Of a stretch of 10,136 nucleotides of DNA, positions 1-6,674 are shown piece after piece. Location of the stretch: positions 1 through 10,136 of the forward strand of contig JAFGOU010000002.1 of NCBI GenBank assembly GCA_016926315.1, in the 5' to 3' direction. The stretch is from Chitinispirillaceae bacterium (GTDB taxonomy: Bacteria > Fibrobacterota > Chitinivibrionia > Chitinivibrionales > Chitinispirillaceae). The position numbers and the translations under genes were made by a program. The notes beneath the pieces are model-generated. The model had not been told where the DNA came from. It was given only the letters and a program-made list of their open reading frames with translations, and ran no database searches. The first letter of the stretch is position 1; each line of letters starts with the position of its first letter.

Positions 1-315
1 GACCGGAGGTTTCCACGGCGTGATGGTCACGGGCCGCGCCGTGTCGACGATACATGATGAACGCGGTCTCCGATAGACGCCGGACCCGGGAGGGGCCAGG
101 GGCACCGCGCCGCTGATCGCGATCTCCGGGAACGCCGGTTCAGGCACCATGCCGTCATCAACCGCCGCGGTCACCTCGATCTCGGGAGCGTTGAAGGGGA
201 AACCCCTTCCCGCCATTTTCCTGGTCTTGAGGATGATGGCGTTCCCACCCAGTTCGCTCCTGATTTCGACCAGCGCTTCGCGCATGGTTTTGGCGACGTA
301 TTTCTTTATTTTCAT
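1..315 (-). CDS. flhF: FlhF, flagellar SRP-type GTPase (N-terminal 105 residues; gene runs off the left edge)
   Basis: The frame is open from an ATG at 315-313 to base 1 with no stop, giving 105 residues. The beginning, MKIKKYVAKTMREALVEIRS followed by ELGGNAIILKTRKM, matches the conserved opening of FlhF (basic start, 'AKTMREAL', 'GxxAxIL-TRK'). The next segment, about residues 35-105, is rich in proline and alanine, as expected for the variable linker before the NG GTPase core. That core lies outside the window. FlhF is an SRP-family GTPase that sets flagellar position and number at the cell pole, usually together with FlhG/FleN. The start is fixed by a strong AAAGGAG 5 nt upstream. The gene follows flhA in the same direction, the usual order in polar flagellates. 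The identification rests on the N-terminus only, but the match is strong. Confidence 0.88.
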   Translation of the reverse strand, partial: MKIKKYVAKTMREALVEIRSELGGNAIILKTRKMAGRGFPFNAPEIEVTAAVDDGMVPEPAFPEIAISGAVPLAPPGSGVYRRPRSSCIVDTARPVTITPWKPPV

Positions 316-320
316 ACCGT

Positions 321-327
321 CTCCTTT
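321..327 (-). promoter_or_regulatory. Ribosome binding site of flhF
   Basis: The minus strand reads AAAGGAG, then 5 nt (ACGGT), then ATG. This near-perfect Shine-Dalgarno sequence decides the flhF start and shows that flhF is translated independently rather than coupled to flhA, whose stop lies 187 nt upstream. Confidence 0.75.
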
Positions 328-360
328 GTATTCCGCTCTCTTTCATCTTTGGGCATCGGA

Positions 361-449
361 CAGACAGGAACCCTGTCACGCTGAGCCTGTCGAAGCGTCA
401 TGAATTCTGAAGCTGGACCCTTCGACTTCGCTCAGGGTGACCGTGTCTG
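361..449. repeat. Imperfect palindromic interspersed-type repeat between flhA and flhF
   Basis: Left arm 375-397 (GTCACGCTGAGCCTGTCGAA plus GCG) and right arm 418-441 (reverse complement begins GTCACCCTGAGCGAAGTCGA) form an imperfect inverted repeat around a 20-nt loop. Flanking CAGACA (361-366) and TGTCTG (444-449) extend the symmetry. Sequences of the type 'CCTTCGACTTCGCTCAGGGTGAC' occur as dispersed palindromic units in many environmental bacterial genomes, so this is probably one copy of such a family. That family membership is from memory and cannot be tested here. In RNA it could fold into a long hairpin between flhA and flhF and dampen or process the transcript. It lacks a clean T-tract, so I do not call it a terminator. 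Confidence 0.65.
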
Positions 450-502
450 AATCATCGTTTTGTTTTTGAAAAAACGGCATTTTAGCCACTTCCTTTTGTC
501 TG

Positions 503-2593
503 CTACTCAAGCGTTATCATCCCCAGCGACCGTATTTCTATCCCCGGCACGATCTCGTTATACGACAGCACCACCAGATCACGGTAGTTGCTCTCGGCAA
601 GCCGTTTCAACTGTCCGCGGATTGTGGGCGAACAGATGACGATCGGCACCTCCCCCGTGGTTTTTACCTTTTCGATCTGGGCGCCAACGGCCGACAGTAT
701 CTTCCCCACGTCCGCCGGAGACAGTGCGAACCGAAAACCACCATCGCTTTCCTGAAGAGCGCTTTCCAGTTTCGCCTCGAGGTTCGGATCGAGAGTGATC
801 ACCGGAATGATATTGTTTTCATTTTTATAGACTTCGCATATGCGCGAAGCCAGTGCGTTACGTACATATTCCGTAAGAACCTCCGGGTTCTTGTTGCGCG
901 GCGCGACATTGGCAAGCGTCTCGAGGACGAGCTGGAGATCGCGGATGGACACCTTCTCCCGCAAAAGGTTCTGCAAAACACGGTGCACGTCGCCTACGCT
1001 CATGATCGTCGGCACCAGCTCGTCGACCACCGTGGCGTTCGTCTCCTTGACGTTGTCAAGCAAGGTCCTGACGTCCTGACGCGACAGTATCTCATGGGCG
1101 TGGCGTTTGATGACCTCGGTAAGATGGGTCGCCAGCACGGCAGGCAGTTCGACGACCGTATACCCGGCCAGCTCCGCATCCTCTTTCTGGCTTTCGGTGA
1201 TCCAGAGCGCCGGCAGGCCGAACGCCGGCTCCACGGTCTGAATGCCGCGCACCTTCTTCGTCGCGGAGCCAGGGTCCATGGCAAGATACGCGCCGCTCAT
1301 GAGTTCGCCTTTGCCGACCAGGATCGTCCTGATTTTCATGCGGTATTCGTTGGGCTTGAGCTGGATGTTATCGCGTATGCGGATCGGCGGAATGATCACC
1401 CCGAGTTCGCCCGCTAGCTGGCGCCTGATCATGGTAATCCGGTCGAGCAGGTCACCGCCCTGCTTGATGTCCACAAGCGGTATGAGTCCGTAACCGATCT
1501 CGAGCTCCATGGGATCGACATGAAGGAAGTCCTCCACCCGCTCCTCCCTCGGCTTTGCCGTTGCGGAGGGCTGTTCGCTGATCCTCTCCTCCTCCTTGTG
1601 CTGTTTGTACCCGATAAACGCCGCGAAGAGCGACGCGGAGCCGAGGAGAATAAACGGCGCCTTTGGAAAACCCGGGATGAGCGCAAAAAAGAGCATGACC
1701 GCGCCGGCAACCGTCAGCACGCGGGTGTTCGAAAAAAGCTGGGTCGTGATCTCATAGCCGAAGTCATTTTGGGATGCTGCACGGCTGACCAGAATGCCCG
1801 CGCCCGAGGAGATCATGAGCGCAGGGATCTGCGTGACCAGGCCGTCACCGATGGTCAGGCGCGTGTAGGTGGAAAGCGACGTCATCGCGTCCATTCCCAT
1901 CATGGTCATGCCGATGATGAACCCGCCGATGATATTGATCAAAACGATGATGATACCCGCGATTGCATCACCACGGACGAATTTTGACGCACCATCCATC
2001 GCGCCGTAAAAATCCGCCTCGCGGGAGATCACCTCACGCCGCTTGCGCGCCTGGTCTTCGGTGATCAGTCCGGTGTTGAGGTCGGCGTCGATGGCCATCT
2101 GCTTGCCGGGCATGGCGTCCAGGGTAAAACGCGCCGCCACTTCGGCGATCCTTCCCTGCCCCTTGGTGATCACCATGAACTGTATGATGACGAGGATGAG
2201 AAAGATGATGATTCCGACCACGATATTACCTCTCGTGACGAACGAACCGAACACGTTGACCACATGCCCGGCATCGGCCTGGGAGAGGATAAGACGCGTG
2301 GTTGCCACATTGAGCGAGAGCCTGAACAGGGTGATGGTGAGCAGAAGCGACGGGAACACCGAAAAATTAAGTGCTTCCTTGTTGTACATTGACACCAGTA
2401 GAACAACGAGCGCAAGACAGAGGCTGAAACTCAGCAGGATATCCATCAGGAACGTGGGGATCGGGATGACCATTACCATCAGGACGCCGACCACACCAAG
2501 GACGATAATCAGGTCGCGCTGCTTTAAAACCCTCTGCATGACCGACGAGTTCATCGTCGACATGAGCCCGTTCTGGATCCCTATTGCGTTCAT
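503..2593 (-). CDS. flhA: FlhA, flagellar type III export gate protein
   Basis: The 696-residue product has the usual FlhA length. The N-terminal half (residues about 28-325) holds a run of hydrophobic segments typical of the eight-helix membrane domain. The FHIPEP family signature lies at residues 148-169 (RIAEVAARFTLDAMPGKQMA, then ID). The conserved cytoplasmic loop FYGAMDGASKFVRGDAIAG follows at about 195-213 and contains the Asp residues linked to proton-driven export. After a charged linker (about 330-350), the C-terminal half is the cytosolic domain that forms the nonameric ring and docks chaperone-substrate complexes. The ATG at 2593 lies 21 nt after the flhB stop. An AAAGGA is present but 11 nt away, slightly far, and later in-frame ATGs (residues 11 and 14) have weaker signals. 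The gene ends with TAG. Confidence 0.97.
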   Translation of the reverse strand: MNAIGIQNGLMSTMNSSVMQRVLKQRDLIIVLGVVGVLMVMVIPIPTFLMDILLSFSLCLALVVLLVSMYNKEALNFSVFPSLLLTITLFRLSLNVATTRLILSQADAGHVVNVFGSFVTRGNIVVGIIIFLILVIIQFMVITKGQGRIAEVAARFTLDAMPGKQMAIDADLNTGLITEDQARKRREVISREADFYGAMDGASKFVRGDAIAGIIIVLINIIGGFIIGMTMMGMDAMTSLSTYTRLTIGDGLVTQIPALMISSGAGILVSRAASQNDFGYEITTQLFSNTRVLTVAGAVMLFFALIPGFPKAPFILLGSASLFAAFIGYKQHKEEERISEQPSATAKPREERVEDFLHVDPMELEIGYGLIPLVDIKQGGDLLDRITMIRRQLAGELGVIIPPIRIRDNIQLKPNEYRMKIRTILVGKGELMSGAYLAMDPGSATKKVRGIQTVEPAFGLPALWITESQKEDAELAGYTVVELPAVLATHLTEVIKRHAHEILSRQDVRTLLDNVKETNATVVDELVPTIMSVGDVHRVLQNLLREKVSIRDLQLVLETLANVAPRNKNPEVLTEYVRNALASRICEVYKNENNIIPVITLDPNLEAKLESALQESDGGFRFALSPADVGKILSAVGAQIEKVKTTGEVPIVICSPTIRGQLKRLAESNYRDLVVLSYNEIVPGIEIRSLGMITLE

Positions 2594-2614
2594 ACGTTGT
2601 TGTGTCCTTTGCTG

Positions 2615-3685
2615 CTATGCCGCTTTCCGGTGTTTGAGACGGTAGACATACGCCATGATCTCCGCCACCGCGGTGAAAAATTCAGCCGGAATGGGAGACC
2701 CGACATCGATTTTATCGTACATCCCCCGCGCAAGCGGCTTGTCTTCGATAATAGGAATACCGTTTTCAACGGCAATCTGCCTGATTTTTTCGGCAATGAG
2801 CCGTTTGCCCTTCGCAACGACCACGGGAGCGTCGTTCTGTGACGGTTCATAACGCAAGGCAATGGCGATATAGGTCGGGTTGGTCACCACGACCGTTGCT
2901 TTGGGCACCTCCTGCATCATGCGGCGCCGCGCCATTTCCCGCTGTAGCGACTTTATGCGTGATTTCACCTTGGGATCGCCTTCCATCTGCTTGTGCTCGT
3001 CCTTCACCTCCTGCTTGGTCATTCTCATCTGCTTTTCATGATCGTACCGCTGATAGGCAAGATCCAGTATCGCGATGATGACCAGCACCAGCGCGACACG
3101 AAGAATAATCTGGAAGGCGGTTGACATCGTGAAGGAAATAATGAAACCGATGCCCGCATCGGAAAGAAGCATGATTTTATCGAATTCCGCCTTTATTGTC
3201 AGATAGGCGACCAATCCGATGATGAAAAGTTTCAGTATGTTCTTGATGGTTTCAACAACCGTTTTCATGGAAAAAAGCCTGGCAAACCCGCTTATCGGGT
3301 TGATCTTTTTCAGGTCGGGGGTGATGGGCTTGGCGGTGAACAGGAAACCGATCTGCACGATATTCGCAATCAGGCCGAACAGCATGATCGCCACGCAGAC
3401 CGGGAGGATCATCAGAATAGACTGTATCGACACATCGGTCATGAGCGCGACAAGCTGCTGCGCCGACAATTCGAACGTGGCGATTGATCTGAACGTCTCA
3501 ATCATGCAGGATCCCATTCTTTCAAGCATCCAATTTCCGAAAAACTTGAGCATGAGCAGACCGGTAAGAAGCACGATGACCGAATTGATCTCGGTGCTTT
3601 TCGCAACCGACCCTTTCTCACGCGATTCCTGCCGTCGTTTAGGCGTCGCGGTTTCAGTCTTGTCGTCCTTCGATTCGTCCGCCAC
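2615..3685 (-). CDS. flhB: FlhB, flagellar export switch protein with an NPTY site
   Basis: The 356-residue product matches the usual FlhB length. It has a charged N-terminus, four membrane segments (about residues 35-55, 85-112, 145-165 and 178-208), a basic helical linker and the C-terminal FlhB/YscU cytoplasmic domain. FlhB closes the FliPQR gate and switches export from rod/hook to filament substrates. In the family this follows self-cleavage between Asn and Pro of an NPTH motif. Here the motif at residues 269-272 reads N-P-T-Y, with the histidine replaced by tyrosine (codon TAT). The surroundings are normal (TVVVTN before it, IAIALRY and APVVVAKGKR after). The start is a GTG; the nearby upstream ATG is out of frame. 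It begins 17 nt after the fliR stop. Confidence 0.97.
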   Translation of the reverse strand: MADESKDDKTETATPKRRQESREKGSVAKSTEINSVIVLLTGLLMLKFFGNWMLERMGSCMIETFRSIATFELSAQQLVALMTDVSIQSILMILPVCVAIMLFGLIANIVQIGFLFTAKPITPDLKKINPISGFARLFSMKTVVETIKNILKLFIIGLVAYLTIKAEFDKIMLLSDAGIGFIISFTMSTAFQIILRVALVLVIIAILDLAYQRYDHEKQMRMTKQEVKDEHKQMEGDPKVKSRIKSLQREMARRRMMQEVPKATVVVTNPTYIAIALRYEPSQNDAPVVVAKGKRLIAEKIRQIAVENGIPIIEDKPLARGMYDKIDVGSPIPAEFFTAVAEIMAYVYRLKHRKAA

Positions 3686-3702
3686 TACCCATCACCCGCC
3701 TT

Positions 3703-4494
3703 TCAGGCCATCATGTACAGTACCGCCCAGATATCCTGTATCAGACCTTCGAATATCTTCCGGAACAGCGTACCGAGCAGCGGTAACACGATCACAGTCG
3801 TCGCGATACCCACCATTATTTTCATGGGAAGACCGACAAAAAAGATATTGATCTGCGGAACGGTGCGCGCCACCACCCCAAGCGCCATCAGGGTAAGAAT
3901 AAGCGTCACGTAAATCGGCGCAGCCATTTTAAGCGATAGGATAAAAATGTTGCCGGTCATGACGAAAAAATGGGACATAAGCCTGCCGGGCTCCAGATCG
4001 AGCCCAAGCACCGGAATCAGCTCGAAACTTTTCTGGACGGCGAGCAGGAAAAAGTAATGGCCGTTAATCGTCAGCAGAATGATCGAAAACACCAGCACCC
4101 ACAGCTGTCCCATGACCGTCACCTGCTCTTCGGACAGCGGGTCGACAAGTTCCACCAGGCTGAAAGCCATCTCCGTGTCCACAAGCCGGCCGGCAAAATG
4201 AACCGCGGCAAAAAGGAAAAGTGTTGTATATCCCATGATAAGGCCTATCGCCAGTTCTTTGACGATCAGAAAGACCATCATGCCGATAGAATGATGCGCC
4301 GGCAACACCGCGGCGTGCGCCGCCGGCATGCTCGAAAAAAGGACCACCGTAAGCAATAGGGATAACCCGATCCGCACCTGTATCGGCACGTTTGCAGAAC
4401 CGAAGATAGGGAGCAGCAGCATGATCGCGATGACCCGCGTGAACATAAGCAGGAACATCTCAACGGTATCAAGCGTAAAAGGAAGCCAGTCCAT
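3703..4494 (-). CDS. fliR: FliR, flagellar export gate subunit
   Basis: The 263-residue, very hydrophobic protein has about six membrane segments and normal FliR length. The beginning (FTLDTVEMFLLMFTRVIAIM, then LLLPIFGSANVP) and the internal GRLVDTEMAFSL region fit the FliR/SpaR family. The C-terminal part (VGLPMKIMVG... LPLLGTLF) is also typical. FliR contributes one subunit to the helical FliP5-FliQ4-FliR1 export pore in the inner membrane at the base of the flagellum. The ATG begins 2 nt after the fliQ stop with no clear ribosome site of its own, which suggests translational coupling to fliQ. Confidence 0.96.
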   Translation of the reverse strand: MDWLPFTLDTVEMFLLMFTRVIAIMLLLPIFGSANVPIQVRIGLSLLLTVVLFSSMPAAHAAVLPAHHSIGMMVFLIVKELAIGLIMGYTTLFLFAAVHFAGRLVDTEMAFSLVELVDPLSEEQVTVMGQLWVLVFSIILLTINGHYFFLLAVQKSFELIPVLGLDLEPGRLMSHFFVMTGNIFILSLKMAAPIYVTLILTLMALGVVARTVPQINIFFVGLPMKIMVGIATTVIVLPLLGTLFRKIFEGLIQDIWAVLYMMA

Positions 4495-4496
4495 GA

Positions 4497-4766
4497 CTAT
4501 TTCATCACCGTTGGAATCATGTTGAACAAACGAATGGTATAATCCATGAGTTCCACCATCATCCAGGGCAGCAGCAGCAGAAACACGCCGACCATAACGA
4601 GTATTTTCGGAATAAAGGTCAATGTCATTTCATGAATCTGGGTCACTGCCTGGAACAACCCGATTAAAAGCCCGACAAAGAGGCCGGCAATCAGAATTGG
4701 ACCCGAAATGATAAGCGTGATGATGAGTGCTTCGCGTCCTATATCGATGGCAAAATCCGGTCCCAC
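4497..4766 (-). CDS. fliQ: FliQ, flagellar export gate subunit
   Basis: The 89-residue protein has two membrane helices (about residues 14-38 and 52-76), the standard length and topology of FliQ. The stretch FQAVTQIHEMTLTFIPKI, about residues 38-55, is the family hallmark. FliQ provides four subunits to the FliPQR pore. The start is GTG, chosen because a perfect AGGAGG lies 6 nt upstream and the protein then begins as other FliQ proteins do (acidic start, then 'REALIITL'). It is preceded by an unknown 62-residue ORF instead of abutting fliP directly. It is followed 2 nt later by fliR. Confidence 0.96.
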   Translation of the reverse strand: MGPDFAIDIGREALIITLIISGPILIAGLFVGLLIGLFQAVTQIHEMTLTFIPKILVMVGVFLLLLPWMMVELMDYTIRLFNMIPTVMK

Positions 4767-4772
4767 AAAATG

Positions 4773-4778
4773 CCTCCT
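4773..4778 (-). promoter_or_regulatory. Ribosome binding site of fliQ
   Basis: The minus strand reads AGGAGG, then CATTTT, then GTG. This is the strongest Shine-Dalgarno sequence seen in the operon, and it establishes the non-ATG start of fliQ. Confidence 0.8.
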
Positions 4779-4782
4779 GCGG

Positions 4783-4971
4783 CTATGAGCATTTCCTGTA
4801 ACGTCGAGGCATACTCCCGTAACGAATCGCCATGGGATCCATGGCCAGCCCGTTGTCAGCCTGGTCGCTGAACAGAGAAAGGAAAGCAGTCAAGGGTAGA
4901 TCGGTTGATGCGGCTTCTATCACGATCCGTGAAACGACCGTACGCTGTTTTTTTCTTGTTTTTGTCTTCAT
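4783..4971 (-). CDS. Unknown 62-residue ORF between fliP and fliQ
   Basis: I do not recognise this protein. The ATG at 4971 lies 5 nt after a GAGGA and 8 nt after the fliP stop; the frame could also open at a TTG (4983) overlapping the fliP stop. The product starts strongly basic (MKTKTRKKQRTVVSR), has a mildly hydrophobic centre (TDLPLTAFLSLF), then an acidic/polar stretch (SDQADNGLAMDPMA), and ends basic (PRRYRKCS). There is no signal peptide, no full membrane helix and no known motif. It ends 16 nt before fliQ, and the fliQ ribosome site lies between them. The position and ribosome site argue for expression. The insertion between fliP and fliQ is unusual, and it could also be a spacer or a decayed gene with a chance frame. 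Confidence 0.5.
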   Translation of the reverse strand: MKTKTRKKQRTVVSRIVIEAASTDLPLTAFLSLFSDQADNGLAMDPMAIRYGSMPRRYRKCS

Positions 4972-4976
4972 CTTAT

Positions 4977-4981
4977 TCCTC
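4977..4981 (-). promoter_or_regulatory. Ribosome binding site of the small ORF after fliP
   Basis: The minus strand reads GAGGA, then ATAAG, then ATG. It overlaps the fliP stop codon by two bases and favours the ATG at 4971 over the TTG at 4983, which has no good ribosome site. Confidence 0.5.
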
Positions 4982-5834
4982 AATTAAAAGAGGTAACCAA
5001 TTGTTTCACAATTAAATGCCACCCATCAACAACAACAAAAAGTATAATTTTGAACGGCATTGAAATCATCACCGGCGGAAGCATCATCATACCCATTGAA
5101 AGCAATACGCTCGCAACCACCATGTCAATCACCAGGAATGGGATGAACAATAAAAAGCCTATCAGGAATCCCGCCTTGAGCTCTCCTGTGATAAATGCGG
5201 GTATAATGACCGAATAGGGCAGATCATCCACATTGCGCGGCGGCGGCAATTTGGAAATACGCACAAACAGAGCCACATCTTTCTCCGATATCTGCCGAAG
5301 CATGAAGTTGCGCATGGGAATACCGCCCTTTTGCAGTGCTTCCTTGAACTCCATTTTTTCCGATAGGTAGGGCTGCAATGCCGTGGTGTTGATCTCCTGA
5401 AACGTGGGCATCATGATGAACATTGTCATAAAAAGCGCAAGCCCCACCAGTATCTGGTCCGGCGGCATGGTCTGGGTCCCGATGGCGCGGCGCAGAAACG
5501 AGAAGACAATGATGATCCTGATAAAGGAGGTCCCCATGATGAGAATCGATGGCGCAAGCGCTAGTATCGTAATTAAAAACACCACCTGTAACGCGACGCT
5601 TACATCGGCGGGATTATTGCCTTCGGCAAGCGAAAGCGTGACCTTGGGCAACACCTGAGCCACCGCTGAGCTCACCGCCGGCCCGAAGAGCATCATGAGG
5701 ATAATGGCAGCGGACGGTCCGGCCGGGCGGCGACGGCACAAGGCATTAAGTCTCCTGAAAAATCCGCTCAAGTATTCAGCCGGAACTGACGATGACGATA
5801 CAGGAGAGGTAGGTGCCGTGTTTTTACCGGACAT
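4980..5834 (-). CDS. fliP: FliP, flagellar export gate subunit with long N-terminal leader
   Basis: The 284-residue protein is longer than typical FliP (about 245). The extra length is N-terminal. A polar Ser/Pro-rich and then arginine-rich leader (residues 1-41) precedes a hydrophobic segment (SAAIILMMLFGPAVSSAVAQ, about 41-60) that resembles the cleavable signal peptide known for FliP. The mature part carries both family signatures: FITGELKAGFLIGF at about 214-227, and IDMVVASVLLSMGMMMLPP at 236-254. FliP forms the main ring of the FliPQR pore and needs FliO for stable assembly. The ATG lies 2 nt after the fliO stop, which supports coupling and this long start. The stop TGA overlaps the beginning of the small ORF region. 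Confidence 0.96.
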   Translation of the reverse strand: MSGKNTAPTSPVSSSSVPAEYLSGFFRRLNALCRRRPAGPSAAIILMMLFGPAVSSAVAQVLPKVTLSLAEGNNPADVSVALQVVFLITILALAPSILIMGTSFIRIIIVFSFLRRAIGTQTMPPDQILVGLALFMTMFIMMPTFQEINTTALQPYLSEKMEFKEALQKGGIPMRNFMLRQISEKDVALFVRISKLPPPRNVDDLPYSVIIPAFITGELKAGFLIGFLLFIPFLVIDMVVASVLLSMGMMMLPPVMISMPFKIILFVVVDGWHLIVKQLVTSFN

Positions 5835-5836
5835 GA

Positions 5837-6397
5837 TTACTTTTTCATCCTTGAAATAAATTGATTAAACGCCTCTTTGAAATGAACGACCGTCGAGCTC
5901 CCTTTGCTTGAGGTCAGCAGTTCAATTGCCCGCTGGCCTTCTATTTTATCCAGCAAAGAAATAGCGGTCTGCGTCTGGCTGCACAGATACACCGTATCCA
6001 TAACTCTAAACAGCACTGCGTTGCGGTTCTGGCCGAGCGGCAACACCTCCAGCACATCCATGGAACCGCTTCCCCCTCCGACGCGGGCGCTCCCGCCGGT
6101 CAGCCCGGCCTTCCGAAGCAGGAAGATGACCAGGTATATCAGCGCGACAATAAGAACCAGTGAGCCGATGATGCGCAGCAGGACAATGCCATAACCGGTC
6201 TCTTTGACGGATGTCGATGCCTTGGCGCCCGAACTGTCAATAAGCGGATCTGTGGACCTGGAGTCCTTGGAAAAATCGCGAACCTTTTCGATACTGAAAT
6301 CACCGATGTTTCCGGATGCCTCAGACTCGTCGGCATGCGCGAGCGGAAACGCGAGAATGGCGGCAACAAAGAGTGTCTTCACCACGAACTGAATCAT
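5837..6397 (-). CDS. fliO: FliO (FliZ-type), scaffold for FliP pore assembly
   Basis: The 186-residue protein starts with a signal-like segment (VVKTLFVAAILAFPLAHA, residues 5-22). A charged periplasmic stretch of about 45 residues follows, then one membrane helix (about 71-94, IVLLRIIGSLVLIVALIYLV and on). The C-terminal cytoplasmic FliO domain has DVLEVLPLGQNRNAVLFRVM at about 114-133. This is the architecture of FliO/FliZ, which helps FliP form its ring before FliQ and FliR join. FliO diverges quickly, so the name rests on topology, the short conserved block and position before fliP. The ATG has an AGGGGA upstream. It is the first gene of this transcription unit, so fliM/fliN are not immediately upstream as they are in many flagellates. 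Confidence 0.88.
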   Translation of the reverse strand: MIQFVVKTLFVAAILAFPLAHADESEASGNIGDFSIEKVRDFSKDSRSTDPLIDSSGAKASTSVKETGYGIVLLRIIGSLVLIVALIYLVIFLLRKAGLTGGSARVGGGSGSMDVLEVLPLGQNRNAVLFRVMDTVYLCSQTQTAISLLDKIEGQRAIELLTSSKGSSTVVHFKEAFNQFISRMKK

Positions 6398-6434
6398 ATG
6401 AGCTTCCCCTGGACAGAAAAAACGCTTACAATAG

Positions 6435-6451
6435 ATGCAAGGGGTATGCCA
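6435..6451 (-). promoter_or_regulatory. Sigma-54 (RpoN) promoter of the fliO-flhF operon
   Basis: The minus strand reads TGGCATACCCCTTGCAT. The -24 GG and -12 GC are exactly 10 nt apart. The sequence agrees with the RpoN consensus TGGCAC-N5-TTGCA except at the last position of the -24 box. The predicted start is near 6425, about 28 nt before the fliO ATG, leaving room for its AGGGGA ribosome site. Sigma-54 promoters need an NtrC-family activator bound upstream. A GTTGC/GCAAC inverted pair (6501-6505 and 6565-6569) lies 75-145 bp upstream of the predicted start, a plausible but unproven enhancer. Sigma-54 control of mid-stage flagellar genes is well known in polar flagellates. Apart from this site and the hairpin at 6641-6674, the 300-base gap 6398-6697 shows no gene. 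Confidence 0.72.
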
Positions 6452-6640
6452 GTAAAAATAAGTTGAAAGATTAAAGTAGAAAGTTACTGTTAAGCAATAA
6501 GTTGCACGGCTCGTTTAATGTAAAACATCGGTTAGGTTAAGCGATTGAAAGTAAGTACATGGAAGCAACTGCCGTAATAAGGGGAAAAATGTTCCGGAAG
6601 GATACAGGAAGGTCAAACCGTTTTTTCCCGACAATGGTCA

Positions 6641-6674
6641 AAAGGGGGACCCGCCTTTCGGCGGGTCCCCCTTT
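6641..6674 (-). terminator. Intrinsic terminator of the Fn3/discoidin gene
   Basis: A perfect 15-bp stem (AAAGGGGGACCCGCC paired with GGCGGGTCCCCCTTT) with a 4-nt loop lies 23 nt after the stop of the large gene. The trailing T-run on the minus strand is short (four Ts, three of them in the stem), but the stem is very stable. It should separate the large gene from the flagellar operon. The symmetry means it may also block transcripts on the plus strand. Confidence 0.8.

Noticed and set aside
158..379. Minus-strand 73-codon frame overlapping the flhF start
   Set aside because: It is the shadow of flhF in another frame, very arginine-rich, and its start has no ribosome site comparable with that of flhF.
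149..403. Plus-strand frame of 84 codons ending in CHAEPVEAS
   Set aside because: It lies antisense to flhF, and its tail is just the translation of the palindromic repeat; no ribosome site and no recognisable protein.
376..480. Minus-strand 34-codon frame beginning MPFFQKQNDD after flhA
   Set aside because: A distant AAGGAA is present, but most of the frame is repeat sequence (VTLSEVEG) and it ends inside the repeat, so it is probably not a gene.
983..1417. Long plus-strand frames inside flhA, fliR and the Fn3 gene
   Set aside because: They are antisense shadows of well-supported genes with skewed composition and no ribosome sites or family resemblance.
4948..4954. Run of seven A residues (minus strand) near the start of the small ORF as a programmed frameshift site
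   Set aside because: The shifted frames close soon or give nothing recognisable, and no downstream stimulating structure was evident.
4981..4983. TTG as start of the small ORF after fliP
   Set aside because: It would overlap the fliP stop and has no good ribosome site; the ATG at 4971 has GAGGA at proper spacing.
6589..6617. Sigma-70-like TTGACC box with an AACATT 17 nt later on the minus strand
   Set aside because: The -10 box matches only three of six positions, and the sigma-54 site closer to fliO is much better.
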